Shown: positions 31,787 to 40,623 of the stretch, piece after piece
How the letters are laid out: the number at the start of each line of letters is the position of its first letter
How positions within the stretch are numbered: the first letter of the stretch is position 1
Source of the DNA: Opitutus sp. ER46
Lineage (GTDB): Bacteria > Verrucomicrobiota > Verrucomicrobiia > Opitutales > Opitutaceae
DNA length: 64,000 nt
Assembly: GCF_003054705.1 (NCBI RefSeq)
Contig: NZ_QAYX01000019.1
Span: 354,617 to 418,616, forward strand
Direction of reading: 5' to 3'
Notes under the pieces: generated by a model
Databases searched by the model: none
What the model was told of the DNA's origin: nothing
The model's input: only the letters and a program-made list of their open reading frames with translations
Made by a program: the position numbers and the translations under genes

Positions 31787-33955
31787 ATGGCCACGCGTCC
31801 TTCGTCCCGCTCCCCGCGTCGCGTTCACCGCACGCCGGCAAAGTCACGCCGGAGCGCCGCCGCGTCGCCTGCGCCCGAGCTGCCCGCCCACCCCACCTCA
31901 CCCGTCTATTTCAACCGCGAACTCTCCTGGCTCGCTTTCAACCGCCGCGTCCTGGAACAGGCCCAAAGCGAACGGCATCCGCTCCTCGAACGCGTCCGCT
32001 TCCTCGCCATCGTTTCCAACAACCTCGACGAGTTCTTCGAGATCCGCGTCGCCGGCCTCATCCAGCAGACCGAGTCCGGCATCATGGAGCCCGGCCCCGA
32101 CGGGCTCGATCCGCGCGAGCAGCTGCAACGCATCCGCGCGCTCGTCGACGCCCTCCTGGAGGACCTCTACCGTTGCTGGCGCAACCAGCTCATGCCCGCC
32201 CTCGAGGCCCAGGGCATCCAGTTCCGCACCGGCGGCGACCTCTCCGCCCGCGAGCTCGCCTGGGCTCGCGCCTATTTTCAGGAACAGATCTATCCCGTCC
32301 TCACCCCGCTTGCCCTCGACCAGGCGCACCCGTTTCCCCAGATCGGCAACAAGACGCTCAACGTCATCGTCTCGCTCGAGAACCCCACCGCCCGGCCGCC
32401 GACGGTCTCCGTCGCCCTCCTGCCCGTCCCGCGCATCCTCCCCCAGCTGATCCCGCTGCCCGCCACCCGCCGCGGCCCGCTGCGCGTCATCTTCATCAGC
32501 GAGATCATCAAGCTCCACGCCGGCGAATTGTTCCCCGGCTACCGCGTCCGCGGCGCCTACACGTTCCGGATCACGCGCAACAGTGACCTCTACATCGACG
32601 AGGAGGAGGCGGCCAACCTGCTCAAGAAGATCGAGGAGGAGCTCCGCAACCTCCGCCGCGGCGCCGCCGTCCGCCTCGAGGTCGAGGAGCACATGGACCC
32701 GTTCCTCTTCGACACGCTCTGCAGCCATCTCGAGCTCCCGCGGGAATACGCCTTCCGCATCAAGGGCCCGCTCAGTCCGCTGCGGCTGCAGTCGCTCGCC
32801 GACATCGACCGGCCCGACCTGAAGTACCCGCCCTTTACGCCGGTGAACATCTCGCCCCTGCGCGATCCGACGCGGATCTTCGAGACCCTTCGCGCCACCG
32901 ACGTCCTGCTTCATCACCCGTACGATTCCTTCGCGCCCGTGGTGGATTTCGTCGAGCAGGCCGCGCGCGACCCCAAGGTCGTTGCCATCAAGCAGACGTT
33001 CTACCGCACCAGCGGCGACTCTCCGCTCGTGCGCGCCCTCATCGAGGCTTCCCAGAACGGCAAGCAGGTCACCGCCCTCGTGGAGCTCAAGGCCCGCTTC
33101 GACGAGGCCAACAACATCCAGTGGGCCCGCCAGCTCGAGGAGGCGGGCGTCCACGTCGTGTACGGCCTCGTCGGCCACAAGACCCACTGCAAGATGTGTC
33201 TGATCGTCCGCCGCGAGGGCCGGAAGATGATGCACTACGTGCACCTGGGCACGGGGAACTACAATCCGCGCACCGCCCGCATCTACACTGATCTCAGCTT
33301 CTTCACCGCCCGCAGCCACCTCACCCGCGATGTCGCGCGCGTGTTTAACACGCTCACCGGCTTCGGCCGCTCGCCGCACTTCCGCCACCTGCTCGTCGCG
33401 CCGTTCGACCTCCACACCCGCCTCAACCGTTTCATCGCCCGCGAGTCCCGCAACGCCGCCGCCGGCCGGCCCGCGCGGATCATCGCCAAAATGAACTCCC
33501 TGGTGGATCCCGAGACCATCAACGCCCTGTACAAGGCGTCCCAGGCCGGCGTGGAAATCGATCTCATCGTCCGCGGCACCTGCTGTCTCGTCCCCGGCAT
33601 TCCCCATCTCAGCGAGCACATCCGAGTCCGCAGCATCGTCGGCCGGTTCCTCGAGCATGCGCGGGCCTTCTACTTCGAGAACCACGGCGGCGAACCGCTC
33701 ATCCTCGCCGGCAGCGCCGATTGGATGCCACGCAACTTCTTCCGCCGCGTCGAGGTGCTCTTCCCGCTCGAGGATCCACGCCTGCGGCGCTGGGTCGTCG
33801 AGGAACTGCTGCTCACCGAACTTCGGGACACCGCCAACGCCCGCATCCTCCTGGCCAACGGAAGCTACGTCGCGCCATCGCGCGCCCCCAACGCCAAGCC
33901 GCTCTCCGCCCACGCCCACTTCATGGCCTCCGCCCTCGGTCGCGCCCGCGCGTAG
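31787..33955 (+). CDS. ppk1: Polyphosphate kinase 1
   Basis: 722 residues with the full PPK1 architecture: N domain opening [20 protein letters not shown], then a head domain, then two PLD-like catalytic domains. The autophosphorylated His corresponds to H467 in [11 protein letters not shown], followed by the [21 protein letters not shown] block; the second site lies in [26 protein letters not shown]. It polymerises ATP gamma-phosphate to polyphosphate at the membrane periphery. The N-terminal ~35 residues are a basic disordered tail. No ppx is next to it; a membrane protein and a metallophosphoesterase follow. Confidence 0.96.
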   Translation: MATRPSSRSPRRVHRTPAKSRRSAAASPAPELPAHPTSPVYFNRELSWLAFNRRVLEQAQSERHPLLERVRFLAIVSNNLDEFFEIRVAGLIQQTESGIMEPGPDGLDPREQLQRIRALVDALLEDLYRCWRNQLMPALEAQGIQFRTGGDLSARELAWARAYFQEQIYPVLTPLALDQAHPFPQIGNKTLNVIVSLENPTARPPTVSVALLPVPRILPQLIPLPATRRGPLRVIFISEIIKLHAGELFPGYRVRGAYTFRITRNSDLYIDEEEAANLLKKIEEELRNLRRGAAVRLEVEEHMDPFLFDTLCSHLELPREYAFRIKGPLSPLRLQSLADIDRPDLKYPPFTPVNISPLRDPTRIFETLRATDVLLHHPYDSFAPVVDFVEQAARDPKVVAIKQTFYRTSGDSPLVRALIEASQNGKQVTALVELKARFDEANNIQWARQLEEAGVHVVYGLVGHKTHCKMCLIVRREGRKMMHYVHLGTGNYNPRTARIYTDLSFFTARSHLTRDVARVFNTLTGFGRSPHFRHLLVAPFDLHTRLNRFIARESRNAAAGRPARIIAKMNSLVDPETINALYKASQAGVEIDLIVRGTCCLVPGIPHLSEHIRVRSIVGRFLEHARAFYFENHGGEPLILAGSADWMPRNFFRRVEVLFPLEDPRLRRWVVEELLLTELRDTANARILLANGSYVAPSRAPNAKPLSAHAHFMASALGRARA

Positions 33956-34026
33956 CGTTCCCGCCACGCCGGCCCGGCCGCCTCTCCGGCGTTGCGCGAG
34001 GTCCGTCCCGCCGGCAGAAAGGCGCG

Positions 34027-35013
34027 ATGACCAGCGAACCGGCGGTCCCCGCGCCCTATCAAGATCGGAAGACGGCCCTCATTGTCTTCGGCGTTTTTGA
34101 ACTGCTCCTCGCCCTTCTGCTTGCCGCGATTACACTCCTGAGCGTTGTCACCCTGCTCGCGGTCCGCGCCAAGTCCGCCGGCGGACCGACCGTCGCCCTC
34201 TGGTCGGTCCTCGTGCTCGCCGGCATGGCCGTCGCCGCCGCCTGGCTCGGCATCGGCACAATCCTCGCCCGCCGCTGGGCCCGTGCCCTCAATCTCTGCC
34301 TCGGCTGGATCTGGCTCGTCTGCGGTCTCCTCGGCAGCCTCTCGCTCGTTTGGATCCTTCCCGAATTTGACCGTTCGATGCGGCTCACCGCCGCGCAGAG
34401 CGGACAGCACCTCACCGAGGGCATGATGCTCGCCATGAAGTCGTCGATGATCGGCATGGTCCTCGTCATGTATGTCGTCATCCCAAGCGCGCTCGTCCTG
34501 TTCTTCCGCGCTGAGAACGTCCGCCGCACCTGCGAGGCCCGCGACCCTGTCCGCCGCTGGACCGACGCCTGCCCGCTCCGCGTGCTCGGGCTCGTCCTGT
34601 TGTTCGGCGTCGGCACGCTGAGTGTGGCCCTGCTCTCGCCGCTCTATGGCCGGGCGCTGCCGGTCTTTGGTCACGTGCTTTCCGGTACTCCCGCCATCCT
34701 CGTGCTCCTCGCGTTCGCCGCCCTCTCCGCCTGGATCGCTTGCGGTCTCTATCGCCTGAAACGCTCCGCCTACTTCACCGCCCTCGGCGTGGTCCTGCTG
34801 GGCGGCCTCAACACGTTCATTTCGTTCTACGGCTCCAACCTCATCGCGTATTACGAGAAGCTTGGGCTCGGCCGCGATGAACTCCGCGCGATCGAGTCTT
34901 CCGCCGCCTCCAGCGCCGCCGTCGCATGGCTCGGCGCCTTCGGCTGCTTCGTGCTCCTCTGCTATCTCGCGTGGCTCCATCCGGTTTTCGGCGCCGCGAA
35001 AACCGAAAAGTAA
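34027..35013 (+). CDS. Multispanning membrane protein of unknown function
   Basis: 328 residues with about eight hydrophobic segments: about 17-43, 55-78, 84-108, 137-160, 183-205, 216-240, 248-270 and 295-317. No recognisable family motif. It starts 71 bp after ppk1; the ATG at 34027 follows GAAAGGCGCG, a weak Shine-Dalgarno. It may belong to a ppk1 transcript, but nothing shows a role in phosphate metabolism. Confidence 0.75.
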   Translation: MTSEPAVPAPYQDRKTALIVFGVFELLLALLLAAITLLSVVTLLAVRAKSAGGPTVALWSVLVLAGMAVAAAWLGIGTILARRWARALNLCLGWIWLVCGLLGSLSLVWILPEFDRSMRLTAAQSGQHLTEGMMLAMKSSMIGMVLVMYVVIPSALVLFFRAENVRRTCEARDPVRRWTDACPLRVLGLVLLFGVGTLSVALLSPLYGRALPVFGHVLSGTPAILVLLAFAALSAWIACGLYRLKRSAYFTALGVVLLGGLNTFISFYGSNLIAYYEKLGLGRDELRAIESSAASSAAVAWLGAFGCFVLLCYLAWLHPVFGAAKTEK

Positions 35014-35133
35014 GGACGTTGAGCGGGCCGGAACCAACGGGCTGCCATCAGGAAGGGCGCTTCGTCCGGATTCCTTGTTCCGCGGTAAATATTCTGCGTT
35101 TGCCTTCACTCCAGTTCCTGAGAGGGCTGCGGC

Positions 35134-36333
35134 ATGAACCGCCGCGAATTCCTATTCACCGCTGCCGCTGCCAGCGCTGTTCCCGCCCTCGCCTCCGCCG
35201 CCAGCACTCCCGCCCCCACCCCTGCGACCGCGGCGAAATCCGGCCCCCTCGTGCGCACGCCGGTGAGTCTCATGGCGCCCCGCGTCGATGGGTTCGAGGC
35301 GGTCTGGGGCGTCAACGAGCTCTGCCTCGGCCGGATTGAGTACGAAGACGCCGCGGGCCGCCGTCACGTCGCCGCCGCCAACAGCTTCGGTTTCACTCCG
35401 CAGCACGACAGCGTCCTGCGCGTCCGCGTCGATCGCCTGCAGCCCGGCCAAAGCTACCGCGTCCGCGCCATCACCGTGTCCGGCGAGGACGGACGCACCG
35501 AGACGAGCGCGTGGAAGACGTTCCGCACCCTCGACGCCTCCGCCGCCACCACCCACTTCGTCGCCTGGAACGACACCCACATCCACAACGACACCATCCA
35601 GCGGCTCGACGACCTCACCCCCGCCGCCGACTTCCTCCTGTGGAATGGCGACACCTGCAACAATTGGACCGCCTCCGACCTCCTGGTGCCCACGCTCCTG
35701 CACCCCGGCGGTCGCGACATCACCGCCCGACGCCCGCTCCTGTTCAACTGGGGCAACCACGATTCGCGCGGCAAGTTCGGCTATCTCACCGCCTCCATCG
35801 TGCCCACGCCCGCCGGCCGCCCGTTCTGCGCCTTCCGCACCGGCCCGGTCGCCTGCATCATGCTGCACAGCGGCGAGGACAAGCCCGACAACCACCCAAC
35901 CTTCAAGGGTCGCGCCGCCTTCGAAACGCTCCTCGCCGAGGAGGCCGAGTGGCTCCGCGCCGCCATCCGGCAGCCGGGCATCGCCGACGCCCCCTATCGC
36001 GTCGTTTGCTGCCACATGCCGCTGCGCTGGATCGAGGAGGTCCCGGCCGACTACGCCAACAAGGGCTACGACCACTTCTGCGCCCGCGGCCGCCCCCTCT
36101 GGCACGACTCCCTCGTCGCCTGGAAGACCCAGCTCGTCATCTCCGGCCACACCCACCGCTCCGAGGCGATCCCCGCCACGCCCGACTTCCCCTACGCCCA
36201 GCTCACGGGCGGTGGCCCCAACCTGGAACAGGCCACCTGGATCGACGTCGACGCCAACGCCGCCCGCCTCCGTGTCGTCGCCCATCGCGTCGCCGGCGGC
36301 ATCGCCCACGAACTCACCTTCCCGCCGCTCTGA
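35134..36333 (+). CDS. Tat-exported metallophosphoesterase
   Basis: 399 residues. The N-terminus MNRREFLFTAAAASAVPALASAA is a twin-arginine signal. A fibronectin-like N domain (about 40-130) precedes a calcineurin-type phosphoesterase: NDTHIH (metal), LWNGDTCNNW (metal), NWGNHDSRG (metal and catalytic His), VCCHMPLRW and ISGHTHRSEA. It resembles the purple-acid-phosphatase-like family of two-metal phosphohydrolases and acts outside the cytoplasm. One of the few genes here with a good Shine-Dalgarno (GAGAGG). The TatA/B protein at 14076 could serve its export. Its stop codon lies in a hairpin loop/stem (36325-36347). Confidence 0.9.
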   Translation: MNRREFLFTAAAASAVPALASAASTPAPTPATAAKSGPLVRTPVSLMAPRVDGFEAVWGVNELCLGRIEYEDAAGRRHVAAANSFGFTPQHDSVLRVRVDRLQPGQSYRVRAITVSGEDGRTETSAWKTFRTLDASAATTHFVAWNDTHIHNDTIQRLDDLTPAADFLLWNGDTCNNWTASDLLVPTLLHPGGRDITARRPLLFNWGNHDSRGKFGYLTASIVPTPAGRPFCAFRTGPVACIMLHSGEDKPDNHPTFKGRAAFETLLAEEAEWLRAAIRQPGIADAPYRVVCCHMPLRWIEEVPADYANKGYDHFCARGRPLWHDSLVAWKTQLVISGHTHRSEAIPATPDFPYAQLTGGGPNLEQATWIDVDANAARLRVVAHRVAGGIAHELTFPPL

Positions 36334-36347
36334 GATCCGCAGAGCGG
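36325..36347. terminator. 8-bp hairpin spanning the metallophosphoesterase stop codon
   Basis: CCGCTCTG and CAGAGCGG with a seven-base loop; the TGA stop is at 36331-36333. No T run follows, and the dispersed repeat (copy 2) begins right after. It may be part of that element rather than a terminator. Confidence 0.4.
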
Positions 36348-36404
36348 AGGAAGGCTGAACGCTGAAGCACTGGAGGCTGAAACCGGACCGACGGAGTCAG
36401 GTCC
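36348..36404 (+). repeat. Dispersed repeat, copy 2
   Basis: AGGAAGGCTGAACGCTGAAG, then AGGCTGAAACC, then CGGAGTCAGGTCC: the same blocks in the same order as at 1462-1525. It faces the inverted partial copy at 36451-36479. Confidence 0.7.
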
Positions 36405-36450
36405 GCCCTCCTGCAATCACTCTTTCCTCGGCGGCGGCGTCCTCTGTTCT

Positions 36451-36479
36451 CAGCCTTCAGCCGTTCAGCCTTCCTTCCG
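36451..36479 (-). repeat. Dispersed repeat, inverted partial copy that supplies the ychJ stop
   Basis: Read on the minus strand it is CGGAAGGAAGGCTGAACG then GCTGAAGGCTG. The TGA within GGCTGA is the stop codon of the YchJ-family gene (36467-36465). With copy 2 it forms an imperfect inverted pair about 50 bp apart. Confidence 0.7.
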
Positions 36480-36887
36480 CAGCGCCCCGTCCCAGTACAG
36501 CCAGCGTCCGCCGACGAGCCGGAACTCGGACCGCTCCCGCATCTCATGCGTGCCCTGCCGGTCGCGATAGAACGCCGAGAACTCCACGAACGCCTGGTCC
36601 GGTCGGCGCCCGGGCGCGTCTTCGTGGATGACCAGCCGCACCCAGTCCACCCCGGGACTCGCGTGCTGGCCGGCCACAAACGGCTGGTCCGCGGTTTTGG
36701 CGTACGTGCGGTGCAGATACGGCTCGTCGCCCAGGACGTGCGCGGTGTAGCGCGACCGCATCAGTTCCCGCGCCGACGCCGCCTCGCGTTGTCCGTCCAG
36801 CAGCGCCCCGCAGCACGCGCCAAACGGCCGGCCGCTGCCACAGGGACAGGGCGCGCCGGACGCCACCCGCCGGTTCTTCGTGTTCAT
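36465..36887 (-). CDS. YchJ family protein (SEC-C zinc motif)
   Basis: 140 residues. The N-terminal SEC-C-like zinc motif CPCGSGRPFGACCGALLDG is followed by the NTF2-like domain with MRSRYTAHVLGDEPYLHRTYA and FVEFSAFYRDRQGTHEMRERSEF, the YchJ (UPF0225) signature. Function is not known. The last residues (LRKEG) and the stop are encoded by a dispersed repeat, so the natural C-terminus may have been altered. It is 73 bp downstream of the RmlD-like gene on the same strand. ATG at 36887 chosen at the start of the zinc motif. Confidence 0.88.
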   Translation of the reverse strand: MNTKNRRVASGAPCPCGSGRPFGACCGALLDGQREAASARELMRSRYTAHVLGDEPYLHRTYAKTADQPFVAGQHASPGVDWVRLVIHEDAPGRRPDQAFVEFSAFYRDRQGTHEMRERSEFRLVGGRWLYWDGALRKEG

Positions 36888-36960
36888 GCCCCGTTCATTG
36901 GCCCCGGACCCAACACCGTCGAGCGCCAACTTCGCCGCCCGGCGTTCCCGGGCTCGGCCA

Positions 36961-37860
36961 TCACCGCCGGTACAACTCCGCCAGCGCGGCCTCGAGCGTC
37001 TGCGCCCGCCGGCCGAGCCGCTCCTCGAGGGCCGTGACATCCAGCGCGAGGTATTGCGGACGCACCGCCGCCACCGCCGGCACCTCCGCCCGGGTCACTG
37101 GCGCCAGCGGCGCCCGCTCCGCTGGGAGGCCAAATCGCACGCGAATTCGCTCCGCCAGCTCGTAACGGGACACGAGATCCCGCCCCGCCCAGTGGAACAC
37201 CCCGCCGAGATCGCGGCGCACCGTCAGCGCGAGTAGCACGTCCGCCAGGTTCCCGATGCCGCACGGCTGCCGGTACTCGTCGGTAAAGAGTCGCGGCACC
37301 TGCCCCGCCGCCCACGCCGCCAGCAACTGTTCATGCAGGCTCCGCGTGCCGCTCAGGCTGTCGCCGACCAGCAGCGGGGGCCGCACGATGGCCGCCCCAT
37401 CCTGCGTCAGCTCGGCCACGGCCTGCTCCGCCTCGACCTTCTGCCGGCCGTAAACGTTGCGCGGCGCCACGGCATCACCCGGCGCATACGGTTCGCGGCC
37501 GTCGCCATCGAACACCTGTTCCGAGGACACATGCACCAGCCGCACCCCGCGTTCCGCCGCGAATGCCGCCAACCGGCGCGGCAGCTCGACATTGATCACG
37601 CGCGAGCCCGCGGGATCACGTTCGCAATCCGGCGGCGAGGACACCGCCGCGCAGTTCACGATCGCGTCGACCGGCTCGGCGGTGAGCGCCGCGTGCATTG
37701 CGCCCTCGTCCGCCGCGTCCAGCGCGTGCAGCACGGCCACTCCCGGCACGCGCTCGCAACCGCGATTCCGCGTGCCAATGACGCGATGTCCCGCGCGCGC
37801 CGCTGCGGCGGCCAACGCCGCGCCCAAAAGTCCCGACGCCCCGGTGATGAAGATGCGCAT
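36961..37860 (-). CDS. RmlD-like sugar-nucleotide reductase / SDR
   Basis: 299 residues, an extended short-chain dehydrogenase. NAD(P) loop FITGASGLLGAAL (4-16), the catalytic pair Y137-K141 in YGRQK, and HVSSEQVFDGDGREPYAPGD are typical of dTDP-4-dehydrorhamnose reductase (RmlD) and its relatives. No rmlA/B/C is near, so the substrate could differ (for example a related nucleotide-sugar ketone). It begins 3 bp after the stop of the Sel1-TonB gene; the two are co-transcribed. Confidence 0.83.
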   Translation of the reverse strand: MRIFITGASGLLGAALAAAAARAGHRVIGTRNRGCERVPGVAVLHALDAADEGAMHAALTAEPVDAIVNCAAVSSPPDCERDPAGSRVINVELPRRLAAFAAERGVRLVHVSSEQVFDGDGREPYAPGDAVAPRNVYGRQKVEAEQAVAELTQDGAAIVRPPLLVGDSLSGTRSLHEQLLAAWAAGQVPRLFTDEYRQPCGIGNLADVLLALTVRRDLGGVFHWAGRDLVSRYELAERIRVRFGLPAERAPLAPVTRAEVPAVAAVRPQYLALDVTALEERLGRRAQTLEAALAELYRR

Positions 37861-37863
37861 ACG

Positions 37864-40287
37864 TTATCGTCCCACGATTGCTTCGGGGTCGGAAAACATC
37901 AGCGGCACGACTAGCTCCGAGGCCACCGGGACTCCCGCCCGGAGGGCCGGGGCAAAGCGCCACTCCAGCACGGCCGCCTCCGCCGCCCGCGCCATCAGGG
38001 GGTGTGACGCCGCCACGCAGCGTACCGCCGTCGGCCGGCCGCTGGCATCGACGCTCACGTTTACCGTCGCCTCACCCGCCCCGCCCACCCGCCGCAGGTC
38101 GATCGGGTACGTGGGCTCCGTGCGATACACCACCGTTGCCGGCGCGTCGCCTCGCTCGCGTTTCAGCTCGGCCCGGCGGCGGCCAAGCTCCACCTCGTCG
38201 GGCACGTTCTGCTTCCGGCCAAACTGCGCGACGAACTGCATGAAGGTCGGCGTCGCACGCGAGCGCGTCGGCGCCCTCACCAGCTCGTAGTATTTTCGGG
38301 CGCTCGCGAGATCGTAGCTGTCGCCCACGCCGGTGATCAGCCGCGGCAGCAGGGCGCGCGCGGCGTCCACGTCCCCGGCGTCCGCCAGCGCATGCAGTTC
38401 GGCCCGCGCCGCCGCCCGCGCCACCGGCGTCTCCGCCGCCACGCTCTCGATCACCGCGTGCAGCCGCCGTGCCTCCTCTGGTTGCCGTGCCGCGCCCTGC
38501 GCCAGCGCCGCTCGCGCGACGCCAAGGTCGTACGGCATGCCCGCGCCGAGGAAGGCATACCACGCAATGGTGAGCGCGGCTTGCGGCCGCCGCGATGCCC
38601 GCATCCGCGCGAGCAACGCCCGCGCCGCACTTGCATCGCGCAGCCCATCCGGACCGGATTGGAGCACGTCGAGACCAAGCTCCGGCAACGGGCCCGACAG
38701 CAGCATCAGCCGCGGATCTTCCAGCGCCGTTTGCAGCAAGGTGTGAACTGGCTCGAGCTCCTCCGGCTCGACCGCCGCAACGGCCATCCGGAAATGGCGT
38801 TTCAGCCAGGGATCGTCCCACTCCCGAGCCGCCGCCACGAAGTGCGCCAGCGCCTGGGTCATGCTCCGGGGCACGCCGAGCCCGAAGAGATGATGGAAGC
38901 CGATCTGTGCACTGCCTTCCGGCGCGCCATTCTTTGCCGCCTGCCGAAACCACTCCAGCGCTCCTTCGAAGTCGACCTCGCCGCCCAGGCCATTCCGCAG
39001 CATCAGCCCGAGCTGGACCTGGCTGTTCGTGTCGCCCTGCCGCGCGGCCTGCTCGAACCACGCTTTCGCCCGCGCAAGGTCCTTCTCCCCGCCCTGGCCG
39101 TCGCGCCACAGCACGCCGAGCTGGCTCATGGCGTGGCGGTTCCCCGCCTCCGCCGCCCGCGTGTACCACTCCCGCGCCTGCCGCATATCCGGCGCGCCCA
39201 ACTCTCCTCGGGCGTGCATCCAGCCCAGGACGTCGGCCCCATAAGCGTAGCCCGCCTGCGCCGCGCGCGCGTAAAGCGCCGCCGCCGCCGCCGCATCGAC
39301 CGGCGTCCCCTGGCCCTCCCGCAACATGGCGCCGAGATCGCACATCGCCGCCGGGTCGCCGCGGTCCACCGCGCGCCGCAACAGCGTCAACGCCGCGGCA
39401 TAATCGACCGGCAGACCCGGCCCACCTTGGCGTCGGAGCGCAGCGAGCTCGACCGTCGCCCGCAGATCACCCTGCGCCGCCGCCCGTCCCAGCCACGTTG
39501 CCGCCACCACCAGGTCCGACGCCACGCTCTGGCCGTCGCGGTACTGGCGGCCCAACGTCAGCTGAGCGGTCACCCGGCCCAACTCGGCGGCACGGCGGCG
39601 AAACTCCAGGGCCCGGCCGGGGTTGCGCGCCACCAACCGGCCTTCGTCGTAATACGCGGCCATCCGCTCCAGCGCCTCTGGCGAGCCCCGCTCCGCGGCC
39701 ATTCCGAGCCAGTAGAGGTGCTGCGCTGCATCGGGCTTGGTCCACTCCTCCGCGAGGTACACATCGGCCAGGTTGAGCTGCGCCACGACGTCCTCCGCCG
39801 CCGCCCGGTCCATCATCCACAGCAGCACCCGGCCAAACCGCGGCCGCACGCGGTTCGCGTCGACTTCCGCCCAGCGCCGCAAGGCTCCCGGCAACGCGAG
39901 ATCACCAGCCCGCGTCGCCAGCCGGTCCGCCGCGCTCTCATCCGCCTGCGGCAGCCCGAAGCCGCTCTCGTATTTCCACTTCAGGTACGCCCTTGCCGCC
40001 GGCTCCCGCTCCGCCGCCGCCTGCAGCAGCGCCCGCGCCCGCTCATGATCGAGCCGCACGCCCACCCCGACATCGCAAAAGAAGCCGAGGACGAACTGCG
40101 CCGCCGATTCGCCGCGTTCTGCCGCCGCCTGCAGTTCTGGGGCCGCAACCACCACATCGTCCGATCCCACCGCCGCCAGGTCTTTCGCCGTCGCGGGAGT
40201 CGTCCCCGTGCCCGCGACCGTCCCCGCTCCCCATCCCGCCAGGGTCGCCACGGTCATCACCAAAAGGCACGTCCACCCAACTCGCAT
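37864..40287 (-). CDS. Sel1-repeat protein with C-terminal TonB domain
   Basis: 807 residues. A signal or anchor sequence (MRVGWTCLLVMTVATLAGWGAGTVAG) precedes about ten Sel1-like repeats of the A-x-x-x-L-x-x-x-Y/W-x-x-G form (for example AARALYARAAQAGYAYGADVLGWMHARGE and ARAKAWFEQAARQGDTNSQVQLGLMLRNG). The C-terminal 80-90 residues (PTYPIDLRRVGGAGEATVNVSVDASGRPTAVRCVAASHPLMARAAEAAVLEWRF) are a TonB C-terminal domain. There is no usual TonB Pro-rich rod. It could link periplasmic Sel1-bound partners to an outer-membrane receptor (inference). The start was chosen at the signal peptide; the longer frame upstream reads through the hexamer array. Confidence 0.82.
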   Translation of the reverse strand: MRVGWTCLLVMTVATLAGWGAGTVAGTGTTPATAKDLAAVGSDDVVVAAPELQAAAERGESAAQFVLGFFCDVGVGVRLDHERARALLQAAAEREPAARAYLKWKYESGFGLPQADESAADRLATRAGDLALPGALRRWAEVDANRVRPRFGRVLLWMMDRAAAEDVVAQLNLADVYLAEEWTKPDAAQHLYWLGMAAERGSPEALERMAAYYDEGRLVARNPGRALEFRRRAAELGRVTAQLTLGRQYRDGQSVASDLVVAATWLGRAAAQGDLRATVELAALRRQGGPGLPVDYAAALTLLRRAVDRGDPAAMCDLGAMLREGQGTPVDAAAAAALYARAAQAGYAYGADVLGWMHARGELGAPDMRQAREWYTRAAEAGNRHAMSQLGVLWRDGQGGEKDLARAKAWFEQAARQGDTNSQVQLGLMLRNGLGGEVDFEGALEWFRQAAKNGAPEGSAQIGFHHLFGLGVPRSMTQALAHFVAAAREWDDPWLKRHFRMAVAAVEPEELEPVHTLLQTALEDPRLMLLSGPLPELGLDVLQSGPDGLRDASAARALLARMRASRRPQAALTIAWYAFLGAGMPYDLGVARAALAQGAARQPEEARRLHAVIESVAAETPVARAAARAELHALADAGDVDAARALLPRLITGVGDSYDLASARKYYELVRAPTRSRATPTFMQFVAQFGRKQNVPDEVELGRRRAELKRERGDAPATVVYRTEPTYPIDLRRVGGAGEATVNVSVDASGRPTAVRCVAASHPLMARAAEAAVLEWRFAPALRAGVPVASELVVPLMFSDPEAIVGR

Positions 40288-40623
40288 CCGCCCAACACAG
40301 CCCAGCTCACCCGGCCATGGCAAGCCGGCCGCTCCCCGGCACCCTCCTCCTCTTCCTCTTACTCTTCCTCTTTCTCTTTCTCTTACTCTCCATCGCCAGC
40401 TGGTACGCCCGCGGGGAATCGCGGAGAGAGAGCAAGAGCAAGAGTAAGAGTAAGAGTAAGAGCCGGAGACATCCCGCCCCCCCTCACGGTCACGCGCCCC
40501 GGGAGCTTCCCTTCCGCCACCGCCGTGCCATATCTCCACCTCACCCCCTCTGCGGACGAGCCCGCCTCCGCGACCCCTCCCCTCGATTCCCCCTCTTTCA
40601 CTCTCACTTTTGCTTTCCCTCCG
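40288..40623. other. Divergent intergenic region
   Basis: 336 bp holding the paired hexamer arrays (40343-40465), then a C/T-rich leader to the GH43 start. No promoter consensus is clear on either strand, so the arrays could affect expression of both genes through phase changes. Confidence 0.5.
40343..40465. repeat. Paired hexamer arrays (CTCTTN-type and its reverse complement)
   Basis: Left arm, 40343-40390: degenerate pyrimidine hexamers (CTCTTC, CTCTTA, CTCTTT). Right arm, 40424-40465: purine hexamers (GAGCAA, GAGTAA repeated). The arms are approximate reverse complements around a 33-bp GC-rich centre, so the DNA or RNA can fold into a long imperfect hairpin. It sits in the divergent gap between the Sel1-TonB gene and the GH43 gene. 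Confidence 0.85.

Noticed and set aside
38392..40623. Extended upstream reading of the GH43 frame
   Set aside because: The region before ATG 40624 is antisense to the Sel1-TonB gene and passes through the hexamer array; the signal peptide at 40624 marks the real start.
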